From positions 33,545,105-33,609,104 of the forward strand of contig JAOANR010000005.1 in NCBI GenBank assembly GCA_030278955.1: a stretch of DNA of 64,000 bases. Direction: 5' to 3'. Made by a program: the position numbers and the translations under genes. A model generated the notes under the pieces. It had not been told where the DNA came from and did no database searches. It was given only the letters and a program-made list of their open reading frames with translations. Shown here one piece after another: positions 35,100-47,431 of this stretch (its first letter is position 1; the number at the start of each line of letters is the position of its first letter). This DNA comes from Hygrophila difformis (lineage: Eukaryota; Streptophyta; Magnoliopsida; Lamiales; Acanthaceae).

Positions 35100-35854
35100 T
35101 CATAATTTTAAATCTCGAAGCCGCTGCATTCCAATTTTTTTCACGAGCTTCTCGAATGACGCAGTTGGCAATGCCTTGGTAAATAGATCCGCTAAATTAT
35201 TCTCTGACCGAATTTGTTGCACATCGATTTCACCATTCTTTTGAAGATCTTGAGTGTAGAAGAATTTTGGTGAAATATGCTCTGTTCTATCTCCTTTGAT
35301 ATAACCCCCTTTCAACTGGGCTATACAAGCCAAATTATCTTCAAATAAAGTTGTTGGCGGGATTTGTGGTTCCATGACTAAACCACAACTTTTTAATATA
35401 TGTTGAGTCATTGACCTCAACCAAACACATTCTCGACTTGCCTCACGGATTGTTAATATTTTGGTATGATTTGATGAAGTTGCTGTTGATGTCTGCTTCA
35501 TGTATCTCCATGAGATGGCAGTTCCACCACACATAAAGATATAGTCTGTTTGATATTTGGCTTTGTGTGGGTCTGACAAATAAGTTGCATCGGCATAGCC
35601 GATTAACTGATGTTCGAGAGTCTTTTGGGTAAAATAAACCAAAGTCAACTATTCCTTGGAGATAGGAAAAAATGTGCTTTATGTCTTTCCAATGTCGTTG
35701 AGTAGGGCAAGAACTAAATCTTGCTAATAAATTGACTGCAAACCCGATATCAGGTCGCGTGCTATTTGCAAGATACAACAACGCGCCAATTGCGCTTAAA
35801 TATGACATTTCTGGACCAAGTTGCTCTTCATTATCTTCGTTTGGCCTAAATGGA
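35100..35854 (-). pseudogene. Copia RT end and RNase H (-), cut by LTR A
   Basis: On the minus strand from 35854: LGPEMSYLSAIGALLYLANSTRPDIGFAVNLLARFS (RT/RNase H connection), then one frameshift near 35640, then RNase H with IGYADATYLSDPHKAKYQTDYIF, a degraded TATSSNHTKI (the usual S-x-H/A-E acidic site is lost), LFEDNLACIAQ, KGDRTEHISPKFF and NNLADLFTKALP. The stop is at 35100. A polypurine tract and LTR follow at 34979-34663. The upstream part of the gene is displaced beyond the window by the nested insertions that start at 35855. Confidence 0.85.
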
Positions 35855-38065
35855 TGTAACACCCCGATTTTGGTAACCCAGGCCGGGATCTCACCGCCAT
35901 ACCTTCCCAAGCAAGACGCAAACCATTTCGAGCTCACTTGAGAAGATGCTAAGGCTAAGTCGCATCAATATTTAAAAATAAAATATTTAAAAACAATGCC
36001 CGGGTATCGTTTTAAAATGTCTAACATGCATAAATTAATGCGGAAGCTAAGCAAAACACGGCCAAACCATAAGTTTGGAGTTCGTAAAATATTTAACAAG
36101 TGCAACAAGTCTTCGGAAAATCCCCATCCCATACATGAATGTCATGCGTTAGTCTCTAAAATCTGTAAAAATAGAGACAACGTATCTATCAGTACGTTGA
36201 TACGCAACACAACAAATTTGGAAATTGTTAGAAGAGTAATTTATTTAAAAAGGGATTTATTAAAGTACAGAGATTTAAGAATCACGGGATAAAATATTTA
36301 CTCGCATAAACCAAAATTTCCTTCTTTTACCATTGTTTTAATATGATCGAGGACACCATATTCCGCTTGGCCACTTATGTCCACAAGCCTCACAAATCAT
36401 CATTCGCTAGGGCCCTTATGTCCACTAGCCTTACAAATCACCATTCACTAGGGCTCTTATGTCCACTAGCCTTACGCTTGGGCTCTTATGTCCACACGCC
36501 TCATAATTAATATTTCTCTAGGGCTCTTATGTCCACTAGCCTTATGCTTGGGCTCTTATGTCCACAAGCCACAATATAACTGCAGTGGCCTCAAAACAGG
36601 CGTATTCCATAACATCCAACTCGATCATAAATAAAAAAGTTTCAAAAATTCACATTCCATCAAAAAGGAGATTTTAAATACGAACTCTAGATTTTCACCA
36701 AAAATCATATTTTTGCAAAGAACATCATTTTCGTCACCGTTTGCGCCAAAACGCTTCAAAAATTCATTCGATCTCCGACGATTATGAAATTTGGACAGTA
36801 AATAGCTAACACATAGATGAACAATTTTGTAGTTTTATACTTTTCAAAATTAAGTAGGGAAGTGACTCGAAAATTGGAATTACTACAGCACATAGGATAT
36901 GCATTTTCAAGACATAATTTCTTCCGAGAGCGGTAATCAATTTCAGGCGTGGAAACTTAGCAAACCAGTTTTCAAAATTCTGAAAAATTCACAGTAGCTA
37001 GAAATAATCAAAATAAGCATTTTCTCTAGAAATAGCCATTTCGATTTGAGGACCCCTTCTAGGCAAAAAATGACGGTTTCAGAAACCCTATTTTTAAAAA
37101 CCTCTCTTCTGCGATTTTCGGACTACAGTGAAAGAAAAATTCATAGCTTTTTCAAGGGACTTCCTAAAATCACGAAATTTGATAGAAGCATACTAGACAC
37201 GTATATGAACAACTTTCATTTGTATTTGAACGAGAGAAAACAACCCGAAGATAGCCTAAAATGCTCTGCAAATTCGATTATTGAAACTGACAGCTTTTTC
37301 GACAGCAAAATAAGACAAACCAGATCGTTTTTGGGCTAACAAATGGAATCCAAAATTTGTGAAATTTGGAGGACATAAAGTTCATGACGTTAGGAAAATT
37401 TTTTGTGAAGGAAAGGTTTAGAGAAAATCTAAATAGGCCGAATACACAGATTTTAGAAAACACTCTTAAGAAAGCCAATTGTGGTAGATTCGGTATAGGG
37501 TGGTTATTAATCTATAACTCAAAATCTACTCAACTAAAACCTCCAAAAAATTAGCTTGCATGGTATTAACTTACTTTTGAGTTGATTGGAGTCGAAATCC
37601 TCTCCTTGGAATCCCCCAAAAAGAACCTAAACAGTCCCACGAATCTACACTGCTCCGATTGAACCTATGTTTGAATTGTTGGGGAAAATCCTTAGTTTGG
37701 AGGCATGGAATCCGAGTCTAACACCAAAAGAATCGAATGGAAACCGTACCTACCTATGGATGATCGACTTGGAAGTGCCAAACTCGTCCTAACTCGCCAC
37801 CACAGAGATGAACCCTCTCAAACTCTCACCAACACTAAAATGAAATCTGAAAAATTTGGATTAGGGAAATGATGAGTGTTTGGGGGTTGATTGGAGGTTA
37901 TTATGGCGGTGTTAAGGTTTCCAAGGGATGACTTAATGGCCATAGGGAAGGTGAGAAGGGTTTATGACAGTCAATCTCGAGAATACACCCCACCAACCTC
38001 ATCTATTCCACCAAGTTTCTTCATTCACCCTTATCTATTCCTTGTGCATGAACCCTAATTAATCC
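35855..38065 (-). mobile_element. LTR 'A' of a Ty3/Gypsy element (-), interrupted by Copia B
   Basis: Starts TGTAACACCCCG at 35855 inside the Copia RNase H gene. Its first 90 bases (AACCCAGGCCGGGAT, CCGCCA, CCAAGCAAGAC) are a diverged form of the C-family LTR end, so A is a relative in minus orientation. It is cut at 38066 by Copia B and its remainder must lie right of the window. It has no internal coding sequence here. It carries a hairpin array (36355-36585) and the GTAAGTTAA motif (minus strand, 37566-37574). Confidence 0.75.
36355..36585. repeat. Covarying hairpin array in LTR A
   Basis: Seven units around a constant loop (GGGCTCTTATGTCCA or close). Stems alternate GCTTG/CAAGC (36365-36388; 36546-36569) and GCTAG/CTAGC (36406-36429), with CTAG/CTAG units at 36448-36469 and near 36518. 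One unit (36476 onward) has a mismatch. Confidence 0.8.
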
Positions 38066-38842
38066 TGTTGGGTTTTTGTGCTTATAACTCTTGTGCAGAT
38101 AATCGTTGTGTGAGGGATGTGAACACAATCGATGGGGCTTTTCCCCAGCCCATGGGCCTGGATATCCGAGCCCTCCGCATTTTTAGGGTAATGCCTCAAT
38201 CATTTGGTGGCTGTAACACTATAGCATTACACAGAAAACATATTGAAAGATTGAGGGCTGTGGATTGAAGGAAGAACATGAGGTTCTTCATGAGTATCTC
38301 TATCAAGCTATTTTTCTCAGCAAGGGGTAACCTTTTTATGTTCTTGGTAGAGATAGTTGTTAGAGTTTAGCTAGCATTTCTTCACTTTGCAAGATTTATC
38401 TTTTAGAAGTGCTTAGAGCTATGTTCTTGGGTTGTTGAGTGTTTGAACTTAACTTGGGGAGTAGCTATCACAAGGGTAGAAGCCTGCTTAGCCTAGCATT
38501 AGGATTGAAGGGTGATTTCAGCAGGTTTAGTGACTGGTATAGGCACTATACTCTGTTCCTACCTGTAGTTGGTCTAGGTGACAAAAGGGAGTCCTATTGT
38601 GGAAGGGTTGAAGGGGTTTCTATTGTAAACAGATGTGTTTTTCTGTTTGCCTTGGTTGATAGTGAACTATGCCTGGATTGGGATCCCCAAATGTAGGATC
38701 GGATGATCCTAACTGGGTAAACAAATATTGGTGTTGTTTGTTTATTCTGCATTCTGTTTTTAGTCTTGTAATCTATTTTTGGTTGTGTACGAGTTGTGGG
38801 CACAAAGCGTATTTACAGGTGTTCATCTCACGGGACCTGTCA
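38066..38842 (+). repeat. 5' LTR of Copia B
   Basis: 777 bases, TGTTGGGTTTTTG to ACCTGTCA. It matches the 3' LTR start at 51143 but lacks about 57 bases present there at about 51204-51265. It is followed after two bases by a tRNA-Met primer site. Confidence 0.88.
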
Positions 38843-38844
38843 AT

Positions 38845-38856
38845 TGGTATCAAAGC
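38845..38856 (+). other. Primer-binding site of Copia B, tRNA-Met
   Basis: TGGTATCAAAGC, complementary to the 3' end of plant initiator tRNA-Met with one change from the commoner TGGTATCAGAGC. Confidence 0.85.
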
Positions 38857-38895
38857 GGGAGTTCTTTCTGGTATTTTTCGAACTCGATCTTCAAG

Positions 38896-39295
38896 ATGAA
38901 TCGTGAAGGGTTCTCTACAACAAGGTCTCCCCTGTTTGGTGGCTCAAACTACTGCTACTGGAAGAATCGAATGTTGATCTTTTTGAAGTCTCTTGGACCA
39001 GAATAATGGAACGCTATGTTGCCTGAGTAGAAGGAGCCAGTGAACGAAATCAGAGCTAAAGCTGGTGAACAAGCTATTGTTACCTTTGAGCCTACAGCAT
39101 ATGAGGAATACTCTGTTAAGGAGAAAGCACTCTTTCAAGGAAATGCATCTGCACTTAATGCTATTTTTAGTGCTGTTGATGAAGGACAATATAAGATGAT
39201 CTCAACCTGCTCCACTGCTTATGAAGCCTGGACTTCACTTGCTAATCCACATGAAGGATCTAACAATGTGCGTTCAACCAAGCTACAACGTATAG
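38896..39295 (+). pseudogene. gag: Copia B gag, N-terminal part
   Basis: Starts at ATG 38896, 40 bases after the primer site: REGFSTTRSPLFGGSNYCYWKNRM, the Copia Gag N-terminal signature. Two in-frame stops (39004-39006 and about 24 bases later), then a clean frame through YEAWTSLANPHEGSNNVRSTKLQR. It is interrupted at 39295 by element C and resumes at 47432 after the duplicated TATAG. With the second half it would form the capsid protein of a SIRE/Tork-like element. Confidence 0.85.
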
Positions 39296-42200
39296 TGTAA
39301 CACCCCGGATTTGATAACCCAGGCCGGGATGCCACCGCCACAACTCCCTAGCAATGACACGGATTCTCCGAGCTTGCTAAAGAGATGCAAGGCTATGGGT
39401 TTTGGAAAAAGTTTTAAAAACAAGTCCGGAATTGCTTAAAATAATAATATAACATCATCCACACATGTAATAATAATAACAAATTTGCAGCGGAAATTTT
39501 AAGATAGGGTCGACATGGCCAAAGTCGGGTTAACAAGCCCGTATGCAAGTCATGTAAAATAAATACTAAATGTCCAAAGTGATCTCCCGATGCATGATCA
39601 TGCTCCGTACTCTGTAATAGAAAAATAACCAACGGGTTTTATCAGTATATAAAATAATGAGTAAGTTAATCCCTAACTAAACAATTTGAGGGGTTACATG
39701 TGTTTAATTAAAATTACACTTTCATGCATTACAAAATTAATTTAAAATCCATAGTTTACTCGCAACGGAAGAACACGATTAATTTATTCAAGACGAGAAT
39801 ACATAATTTAAGGACTTAATTTTAAAGAGTAATTTAAAAGCATAATTTAAAGAAGTAATTTGGAAGCATAATTTAAAAACGTGATAAATAATTTCAGCAT
39901 AACTAAATACGCACACAAGTCATTTATATTTATATCCCGCAAACTAAGAAGAGGACAACATACCGGGGAGATCACTAACGAGGCAATCTCAATAATCATA
40001 ATCAGTTAGCCGGTGAGCCGGCGGCCGCAGCCATATCGGTGTTGACTGCCGTTTTGGCTAGCCTTGTATCTCGATTGCCATTCCGGCAAGCCGTGTATAT
40101 CGATTGCCATTTTGGCAAGCCGTGTATATCTACTATCAATTTGACAGGCGTGTATATCAACTGTCATTTGACAGGCTTTTCAAGCAGTTTCACTGCCACT
40201 CGGGCAGGCAGTGTATTTCTCACTGCCGTTTTGGCAGGCCATGTGCACAACTGCCGTTTTGGCATAATAAGGAGATCACTAACGAGGCAATCTCAGATAG
40301 TAGGGAGACCACTAACGAGGCAGTCTCAAAATAATGATAGCATGAAGATCGGCTCAGCCTAGTGAACGGGAGTTTTCAAAAGTTCATATTTCAATGTTAC
40401 AAAATATTCGATATCGCGTTTCGTAGTTCGAGTTTTCTCAAGTTCGAAAAATCCGATTCGACACAGTTTACGCCTTTCTTAATTAAAAATTCATCTTTAA
40501 ACCAAAAATTCGGAAATTTACACAGTGGGTCAAGAACACACATACGAACAACTTTCATGTTTTAAGTTTTTGGAAATAAGGTTTCGAAGTGAGTCAAATT
40601 TCGAGTTCTTTGCAAAAGAAGATTTCTGTCCAAAAGACTGATTCCAACACAGTTACGTGCGACGCCGATTAAAAATTCATTTCAAATCCAATTGGTCCGA
40701 AATTTTTACAGAATGTACATAACACCTTAATGAACAACTTTCATGTTTTAAGATTTTGGAAATAATGAATTTTAAATGTTCAAAAGTCGACACCAAAACG
40801 CTGCATACGCACGGACTCAAAAATTGGTTTAGAACAGGTTCTGCAATCGTTCGTTTTCACATATCAAATGAACTCCAAAATTCATGAAATTTTATATGCA
40901 GAATCTAGACACAATTATCTACAACTTTTGTTTAGAAATGCAAAGTTGAATCGATTTAAAAACGGGTGAAAAATATGCATCAAGTCGAGTCAATAAATCT
41001 ATCCAGAATTCAAATGTTTGGTTTTGTCACAGAAACTTTACGGTGCGATTTGAGATAGCAAATCTTTATGTCAATGGCTGAAATTTGGACACAAGGTAGA
41101 TTAGAGTCTTATGAACAAAATCTATGTTGAAACGTTTTTGGTTTAAATTCCCGAAGGTCGAGTTTTAGGCGAGTTTATAAAATTGGACGAAAATGGGGTT
41201 TTTGAAAACCGATTTTTGTTACGTGTCTAGATCTTAAGTTTTAAACGACAATAAACCACAAAAATTGAAGAGTAAGGTCTTAACTTACATAGTTAGAGAT
41301 TAGGATTGTTGTCGGGGCTTTTCGGACGTCCTAGGGTCTCGACGAACGGCCAACTCCTCCGGTCTCCTTTTGTTCGTCCCCCAACGTGAAATTGTAGCAA
41401 GGAATAGAGTGTTAAATTTCGAGTTTTTGGGATCTATGGACAAATTAACAACTATAATACAACTTACCCAAGTCCTAGAAGGCAGAGTCTTCATCCCGAT
41501 CGTCCCGTCTTCGCCGGAATCCTTGCCGGAAAATGAACTCGAAGGGTTTTCGGCTTGGAGAGGAAATTGAGGGAGTATAGGGTGTGTTTTCTGAGAACAA
41601 TGGGTATGGGGGCGCCCTAATCCGAACTTATGCCCTTTCCTAATGCTGTGATCGACTTGCCACCGATAGAGGTCGGACTTTGGCAAGAAAATCGCCATGG
41701 AAGGAAAGTTTACACCTCCTGCACCTCTGGCGCGGTGGTGACGCGCACGTATAGCTTTGTTCGCGCGGAGCACGCGCGACCAGTCCTGGGACGCGTCTCC
41801 CTCTTCCGTGCGGTGGCCGCGCGGCGGCGCGCGGCGAGCGCGTGGCGGCTGGACTGGCCGATTCGGCGGTCCGCGTGGTCCGTCGGGTCTTTTCTTCTTT
41901 TCTCTATCGGTTTTCTATCCTCTACGTGTTGGCTCGACTCCTCGGGTCGTTTCTGGGGTTACGATTCCTTTCTTAAATTTATTTCGACTCCAATGAATTT
42001 CATATTCGAAATCATGAATCCATCGAGTTCGAATCCGTCGGCTTGAATTCGTCGTCTTTTGGCTCCCGTGCAATAATTTATCTAATTAAATTATTTCCGA
42101 CTTCACGGGTTCTCGGAATTAAAATTCTTTTCCTTCTTGAATTTAATTCCAATTCTTTTGGGATTAATCCATGGAATATCTTCGGGCTTCCTTTCCCTCT

Positions 42201-42358
42201 TTCATCCCATTTCTACTTGACCAAAATTTGGGTTCGAATTCTTTGAATTTATCGGTCACGCCATTTCCGAGCAATAATTTATTGTAATAAATTATTTTCT
42301 TCTCGAAAATAAATTTTATTTCGTTTCTTTGGGCGTTGTAAAAACCCCGGGTATTACA
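39296..42358 (-). repeat. 3' LTR of element C
   Basis: 3,063 bases, TGTAACACC to GTATTACA, homologous over its length to 44399-47426 and to the solo LTR at 21902-24951, with visible scattered substitutions and small indels. It includes the hairpin array (40050-40270), a very GC-rich block (about 41700-41880) and a run of A/T-rich sequence. Confidence 0.92.
40050..40270. repeat. Hairpin array, element C 3' LTR
   Basis: Same order of hairpins as at 22640-22875. Here the fourth unit is CTGTCatttGACAG (paired), where the solo LTR has a mismatch. The third has CTATC against GACAG (a break). Confidence 0.8.
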
Positions 42359-42381
42359 GTCTACCCCCCTTAAGAATCAAC
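42359..42381 (-). other. Polypurine tract of element C
   Basis: On the minus strand TTCTTAAGGGGGGTAGAC directly precedes the 3' LTR, the site from which plus-strand DNA synthesis is primed. Just upstream is CGAGGACGAAGTTGATTC, shared with element E. Confidence 0.85.
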
Positions 42382-42635
42382 TTCGTCCTCGAAGTTGGGC
42401 GTTAGCTCCTCGCGAGCTCGGACATTGTTTGGTTGCGTAATTGTATTAATGTGTGTTGTTGTTTGTTATTATTTAACTGAACCCAGAATTGAAATTTCCA
42501 AGTTGCCTACGTACCCTGTGAAGGGATCAAGTCATTACGTAGTTCAAAACAATTTGAACTTGTTTATTTTTGGTTGGATACAATTCGTCGAGTCGAACTC
42601 AACAATAAATGCAGTTATCGATGCTTGAAAACTTC

Positions 42636-43696
42636 TTACGGTTGCTTGGGCCGAGAGGTCACGTCCTCTCTCCTGTTTATGTTTTCTATTCGCGTCCTGC
42701 AGTCACGCAGCCGATGACCTTATCGACCGCACCGAATGCATGCTCCAGGCTGAGGGCATCCTCTCGCATAGTGTGGTTTACCACACTTTGGACATGGTGG
42801 CGCATAGTCACCATGGTTGAAGACTATCCCCTTCTTTCGTCCCTTGTCATTTTGATGTGCTTGGTTCGAGTTTCTACGGACATGGTCCTTATTCCTCTTG
42901 TATCCTCCTTGTGATCCTTGGTTAGTCCCACCTACCGGTTTCCATTTCAGTCCTTGAACTCGTGCAACCGCTACTGCACGATCATATACAGCTTGTAGGT
43001 TAAGGTAGTGCTCACCCGTGATCACCTCTCTAATAGATAGGTTCAGTCCCATCTCGAACTTCTGTGCCTTCTCTACATCAGTTGGCACCAGTCTCGGCGC
43101 GAACCGCACCAACTCCTTGAAACGATTATAGTATTCTTGGATCGTTTTTCCTCCTTGCCTCAATGTCAGAAATTCCTCGTACATAGCAGCCTTCGTGCTC
43201 TGGGATAAAAATGATCCCTAAGCAGATTCGTGAATTTTGACCATGCGTAGGGCTCGTCGTACTCCGCCAGTTTCCCTTGGGTGGCTTGCCACCAATCATC
43301 CGCCTCGCCTCCTAAGTAGTATGAAGCAACGTGAACTTTTTCCCCGTCGGGACACTTTACGGCGTTCAACAGCTTATCGAACGTCCGTATCCATTCCTCT
43401 AGCTGAGTCGGGTCCTCTTCGCCGGCGTAGTGTGGCGGTTGGTAGGGATTCACCATCGCCAAGTAATTGACTCAGTCTGCAGGTGGTGGTACACCCGCTT
43501 GTGCACGTTGCACTTCATCATTTCCTATTGCTACGAGTACTTCTTCTACCGTCCTTAAACGCTCATCCATGTTGTTGGGAATAGGAGGCGCCCGTTCTCC
43601 TACTTTCTGAGGAATCTCATTATTGTTAGGTGCGTTGGGAATGTCAGTGTCAGTGCCGTTTGGACTTACCTTCCGCAATTTTCTCCTAGGTGCCAT
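42636..43696 (-). pseudogene. gag: Gag of element C, three disruptions
   Basis: Start ATG 43696 (MAPRRKLRKVSPNGTD, nearly the same as element E). Then TGA near 43469-43471, retrotransposon Gag core YQPPHYAGEEDPTQLEEWIRTF and YYLGGEADDWW, a frameshift near 43195, QEYYNRFKELVRFAPRLVPTD, and the first zinc knuckle CPKCGKPHYARGC. A TAA at 42720-42722 falls inside the second knuckle (CIRCGR*GHRLRDC). The frame ends at 42636. The intact counterpart is at 61417-62568. Capsid protein; this copy is non-functional. Confidence 0.9.
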
Positions 43697-44383
43697 TTCC
43701 TGATATTAAGGACGCGAAGATGAGTTTCTAATCTAGGGAACGTTAGGAGTCAGGAAAATTTGAAAGATAGATCGGTAACGGTCGTTTAATCGATGTGGGC
43801 ACGCTAAACATAAGTGATCAAGATCTAGGACTAAGGCAAAGTTAGTCTTTAGCAAGCGCTCCTGAGTCAAAGTCATATCGAATTCTAATATAGGAGTGTT
43901 TCTTAACGCCGATAATTCACATAAAAAAGAGTTAGTACAATTATGTATGTATGCATATGCAATCCCCCCAATAAAAAAAATTTAATTTATGCATGCATTT
44001 ATTTATCCATGGGTTTTAAAAAAATAAATTTATTCCCTAGATAGATTTTAAAAGAATAAGGGTAAAAGGTTTGGGCCACTATATTGGGCCAAAAAAAATA
44101 AATTATTTGGACCTAAGTAAAAACAAGGGTATTAGACCAAAATAATTGGGCAAACACAGTAAGTAAATATTGGGCTACAAATTTGGGCTAGAAAAAAAAT
44201 TGTCTCAAAAGTTTAGGATTTTTACGAACTAATAAGTAAAGTGATTAGGCCAAAAACTTGGGCTCAAAATAATACTAGTGGTTTTATAAATAATAAGTTT
44301 TTTAAAAAAAAAATTAAAAAAAATTAATACTAGTTTTAAAATAATGGTTTAAAAATAATAATAGTAACTTTAAAATATTCCGG
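43697..44383 (-). other. Untranslated leader of element C
   Basis: Between primer site and gag. A/T-rich with poly-A/T runs (about 43960-43985, 44300-44335) and no ORF of interest. The corresponding leader in element E is 60788-61416. Confidence 0.6.
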
Positions 44384-44395
44384 GCTCTGATACCA
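44384..44395 (-). other. Primer-binding site of element C, tRNA-Met
   Basis: On the minus strand TGGTATCAGAGC, three bases after the LTR end, the standard initiator tRNA-Met complement. Confidence 0.92.
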
Positions 44396-44398
44396 CTT

Positions 44399-47300
44399 TG
44401 TAACACCCGGATTTGATAACCCAGGCCGGGATGCCACCGCCACACCTCCCTAGCAAGACACGGATTCTTCGAGCTTGCTAAAGAGATGCAAGGCTATGTG
44501 TTTTGGAAAAAGTTTTAAAAACAAGTCCGGAATTGCTTAAAATAATAATATAACATCATCCACACATGTAATAATAATAACAAATTTGCAGCGGAAATTT
44601 AAAGATAGGGCCGACATGGCCAAAGTCGGGTTAACAAGCCCGTATGCAAGTCATGTAAAATAAATACTAAATGTCCAAAGTGATCTTCCGATGCATGACC
44701 ATGCTCCGTACTCTGTAATAGAAAAATAAACAACGGATTTTATCAGTATATAAAATACTGAGTAAGTTAATCCCTAACTAAACAATTTGAAGGGTTACAT
44801 GTGTTTAATTAAAATTACACTTTCATGCATTACGAAATTAATTTAAAATTCATAGTTTACTCGCAGCGGAAGAACACGATTAATTTATTCAAGACGAGAA
44901 TACATAATTTAAGGACTTAATTTTAAAGCATAATTTAAAAGCATAATTTAAAAACATAATTTAGAAGCATAATTTAAAAACGTGATAAATAATTTCAGCA
45001 TAACTAAATACGCACACAAGTCTTTTATATTTTTATCCCGCAAACTAAGAAGAGGACACCATACCGGGGAGATCACTAACGAGGCAATCTCAATAATCAT
45101 AATCAGTTAGCCGGTGAGCCGGCGGCCGCAGCCATATCGGTGTTGACTGCCGTTTTGGCTAGCCTTGTATCTCGATTGCCATTCCGGCAAGCCGTGTATA
45201 TCGATTGCCATTTTGGCAAGCCGTGTATATCTACTGTCAATTTGACAGGCGTGTATATCAACTGTCATTTGACAGGCTTTTCAAGCGGTTTCACTGCCAC
45301 TCGGGCAGGCCGTGTATTTCTCACTGCCGTTTTGGCAGGCCATGTGCACAACTGCCATTTTGGCATAATAAAGAGATCACTAACGAGGCAATCTCAGATA
45401 GTAGGGAGACCACTAACGAGGCAGTCTCAAAATAATGATAGCATGAAGATCGGCTCAGCCTAGTGAACGGGATTTTTCGAAGGTTCATATTTCAATGTTA
45501 CAAAATATTCGATATCGCGTTTCGTAGTTCGAGTTTTCTCAAGTTCGAAAAATCCGATTCGACACAGTTTACGCCTTTTTTAATTAAAAATTCGTCTTTA
45601 AACCAAAAATTCTGAAATTTACACAGTAGCTCAAGAACACACATACGAACAACTTTCATTTTTTAAGTTTTTGGAAGAGGTTTTGAAGTGAGTCAAATTT
45701 CGAGTTCTTTGCAAAAGAAGATTTCTGTACAAAAGACTGATTCCAACAGAGTTACGTGCGACGCCGATTAAAAATTTATTTCAAATCCAATTGGTCCGAA
45801 ATTTTTACAGAATGTACATAACACCTTAATGAACAACTTTCATATTTTAAGATTTTGGAAATAATGAATTTTAGATGTTCAAAAGTCGACACCAAAACGC
45901 TGCATACGCACGCACTCAAAAATTGGTTTAGAACAGGTTCTGAAATCGTTCATTTTGACATATCAAATGAACTCCAAAATTCATGAAATTTTATATGCAT
46001 AATCTAAACACAATTATCTACAACTTTTGTTTAGAAATGCAAAGTTGAATCGATCTAAAAATGGGTGAAAAATATGCATCAAGTCGAGTCAATAAATCTG
46101 TCCAGAATTCAAACGTTCGGTTTTGTCACAGAAACTTTACGGTGCGATTTGGGATAGCAAATCTTTATGTCAATGGCTGAAATTTGGACAAAAGATAGAT
46201 TAAAGTCTTATGAACAAAATTTATGTTGAGAAGTTTTTGGTTTGAATTCCCGAAGGTCGAGTTTTAGGCGAGTTTATAAAATTGGACGAAAATAAGGTTT
46301 TGAAAACCGATTTTTGTTACATGTCTAGATCTTAAGTTTTAAACGACAATAAAACACAAAAATTGAAGAGTAAGGTCTTAACTTACATAGTTAGAGATTA
46401 GGATTGTTGTCGGGGCTTTTCGGACGTCCTAGGGTCTCGACGAACGGCCAACTCCTCCGGTCTCCTTTTGTTCGTCCCCCGACGTGAAATTGTAGCAAGG
46501 AATAGAGTGTTAGATTTCGAGTTTTTGGGATCTATGGACGAATTAACAACTATAATACAACTTACCCAAGTCCTAGAAGGCAGAGTCTTCATCCCGATCG
46601 TCCCGTCTTCGCCGGAATCCTTGCCGGAAAATGAACTCGAAGGGTTTTCGGCTTGGAGAGGAATTGAGGGAGTATAGGGTGTGTTTTCTGAGAACAATGG
46701 GTATGGGGGCGCCCTAATCCGAACTTATGCCCTTCCCTAATGCTGTGATCGACTTGCCACCGATAGAGGTCATCGCCATGGAAGGAAAGTTTACACCTCC
46801 TGCACCTTTGGCGCGGTGGTGACGCGCACGTATAGCTTTGTCCGCGCGGAGCACGCGCGACCAGTCCTGGGATGCGTCTCCCTCTTCCGCGCGGTAGCCG
46901 CGTGGCGGCGCGCGGCGAGCGCGTGGCGGCCGGACCGGCCGGTTCGGCGGTCCGCGTGGTCCATCGGGTCTTTTCTTCTTTTCTATCCTCTACGTGTTGG
47001 CTCGACTCCTCGGGTCATTTCTGGGGTTACGATTCCTTTCTTAAATTTATTTTGACTCCAATGAATTTCATATTCGAAATCATGAATCCGTCGAGTTCGA
47101 ATCTGTCGGCTTGAATTCGTCGTCTTTTGGCTCCCGTGCAATAATTTATCTAATTAAATTATTTCCGACTTCACGGGTTCTCGGAATTAAAATTCTTTTC
47201 CTTCTTGAATTTAATTCCAATTATTTTGGGATTAATCCATGGAATATCTTCGGGCTTCCTTTCTCTCTTTCATCCCATTTCGACTTGACCAAAATTTGGG

Positions 47301-47426
47301 TTCGAATTCTTTGAATTTATCGGTCACGCCATTTCCGAGCAATAATTTATTGTAATAAATTATTTTCTTCTCGGAAATAAATTTTATTTCGTTTCTTTGG
47401 GCGTTGTAAAAACCCCGGGTATTACA
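44399..47426 (-). repeat. 5' LTR of element C
   Basis: 3,028 bases, TGTAACACCCGG to GTATTACA. It contains the hairpin array 45150-45370, the TCAG hairpin (44743-44761) beside GTAAGTTAA, and TTAACTTAC at 46378-46386. Confidence 0.92.
45150..45370. repeat. Hairpin array, element C 5' LTR
   Basis: Same units as in the other two copies. All TTGCC/GGCAA, CTGTC/GACAG and CTGCC/GGCAG stems are paired here, except the last partial unit. Confidence 0.82.
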
Positions 47427-47431
47427 TATAG

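Larger units (their letters stand above)
39291..47431 (-). mobile_element. Element C: complete-bounded, gag-only Ty3/Gypsy derivative
   Basis: LTRs at 39296-42358 (3') and 44399-47426 (5'), target duplication TATAG at 39291-39295 and 47427-47431. The internal region of only about 2.0 kb holds a broken gag and no protease, RT, RNase H or integrase trace. tRNA-Met primer site and polypurine tract are in the right places. Structurally it is a non-autonomous 'large retrotransposon derivative'. Its two-knuckle gag resembles those of chromovirus-type Gypsy elements. It would need enzymes supplied by a relative. Confidence 0.93.
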
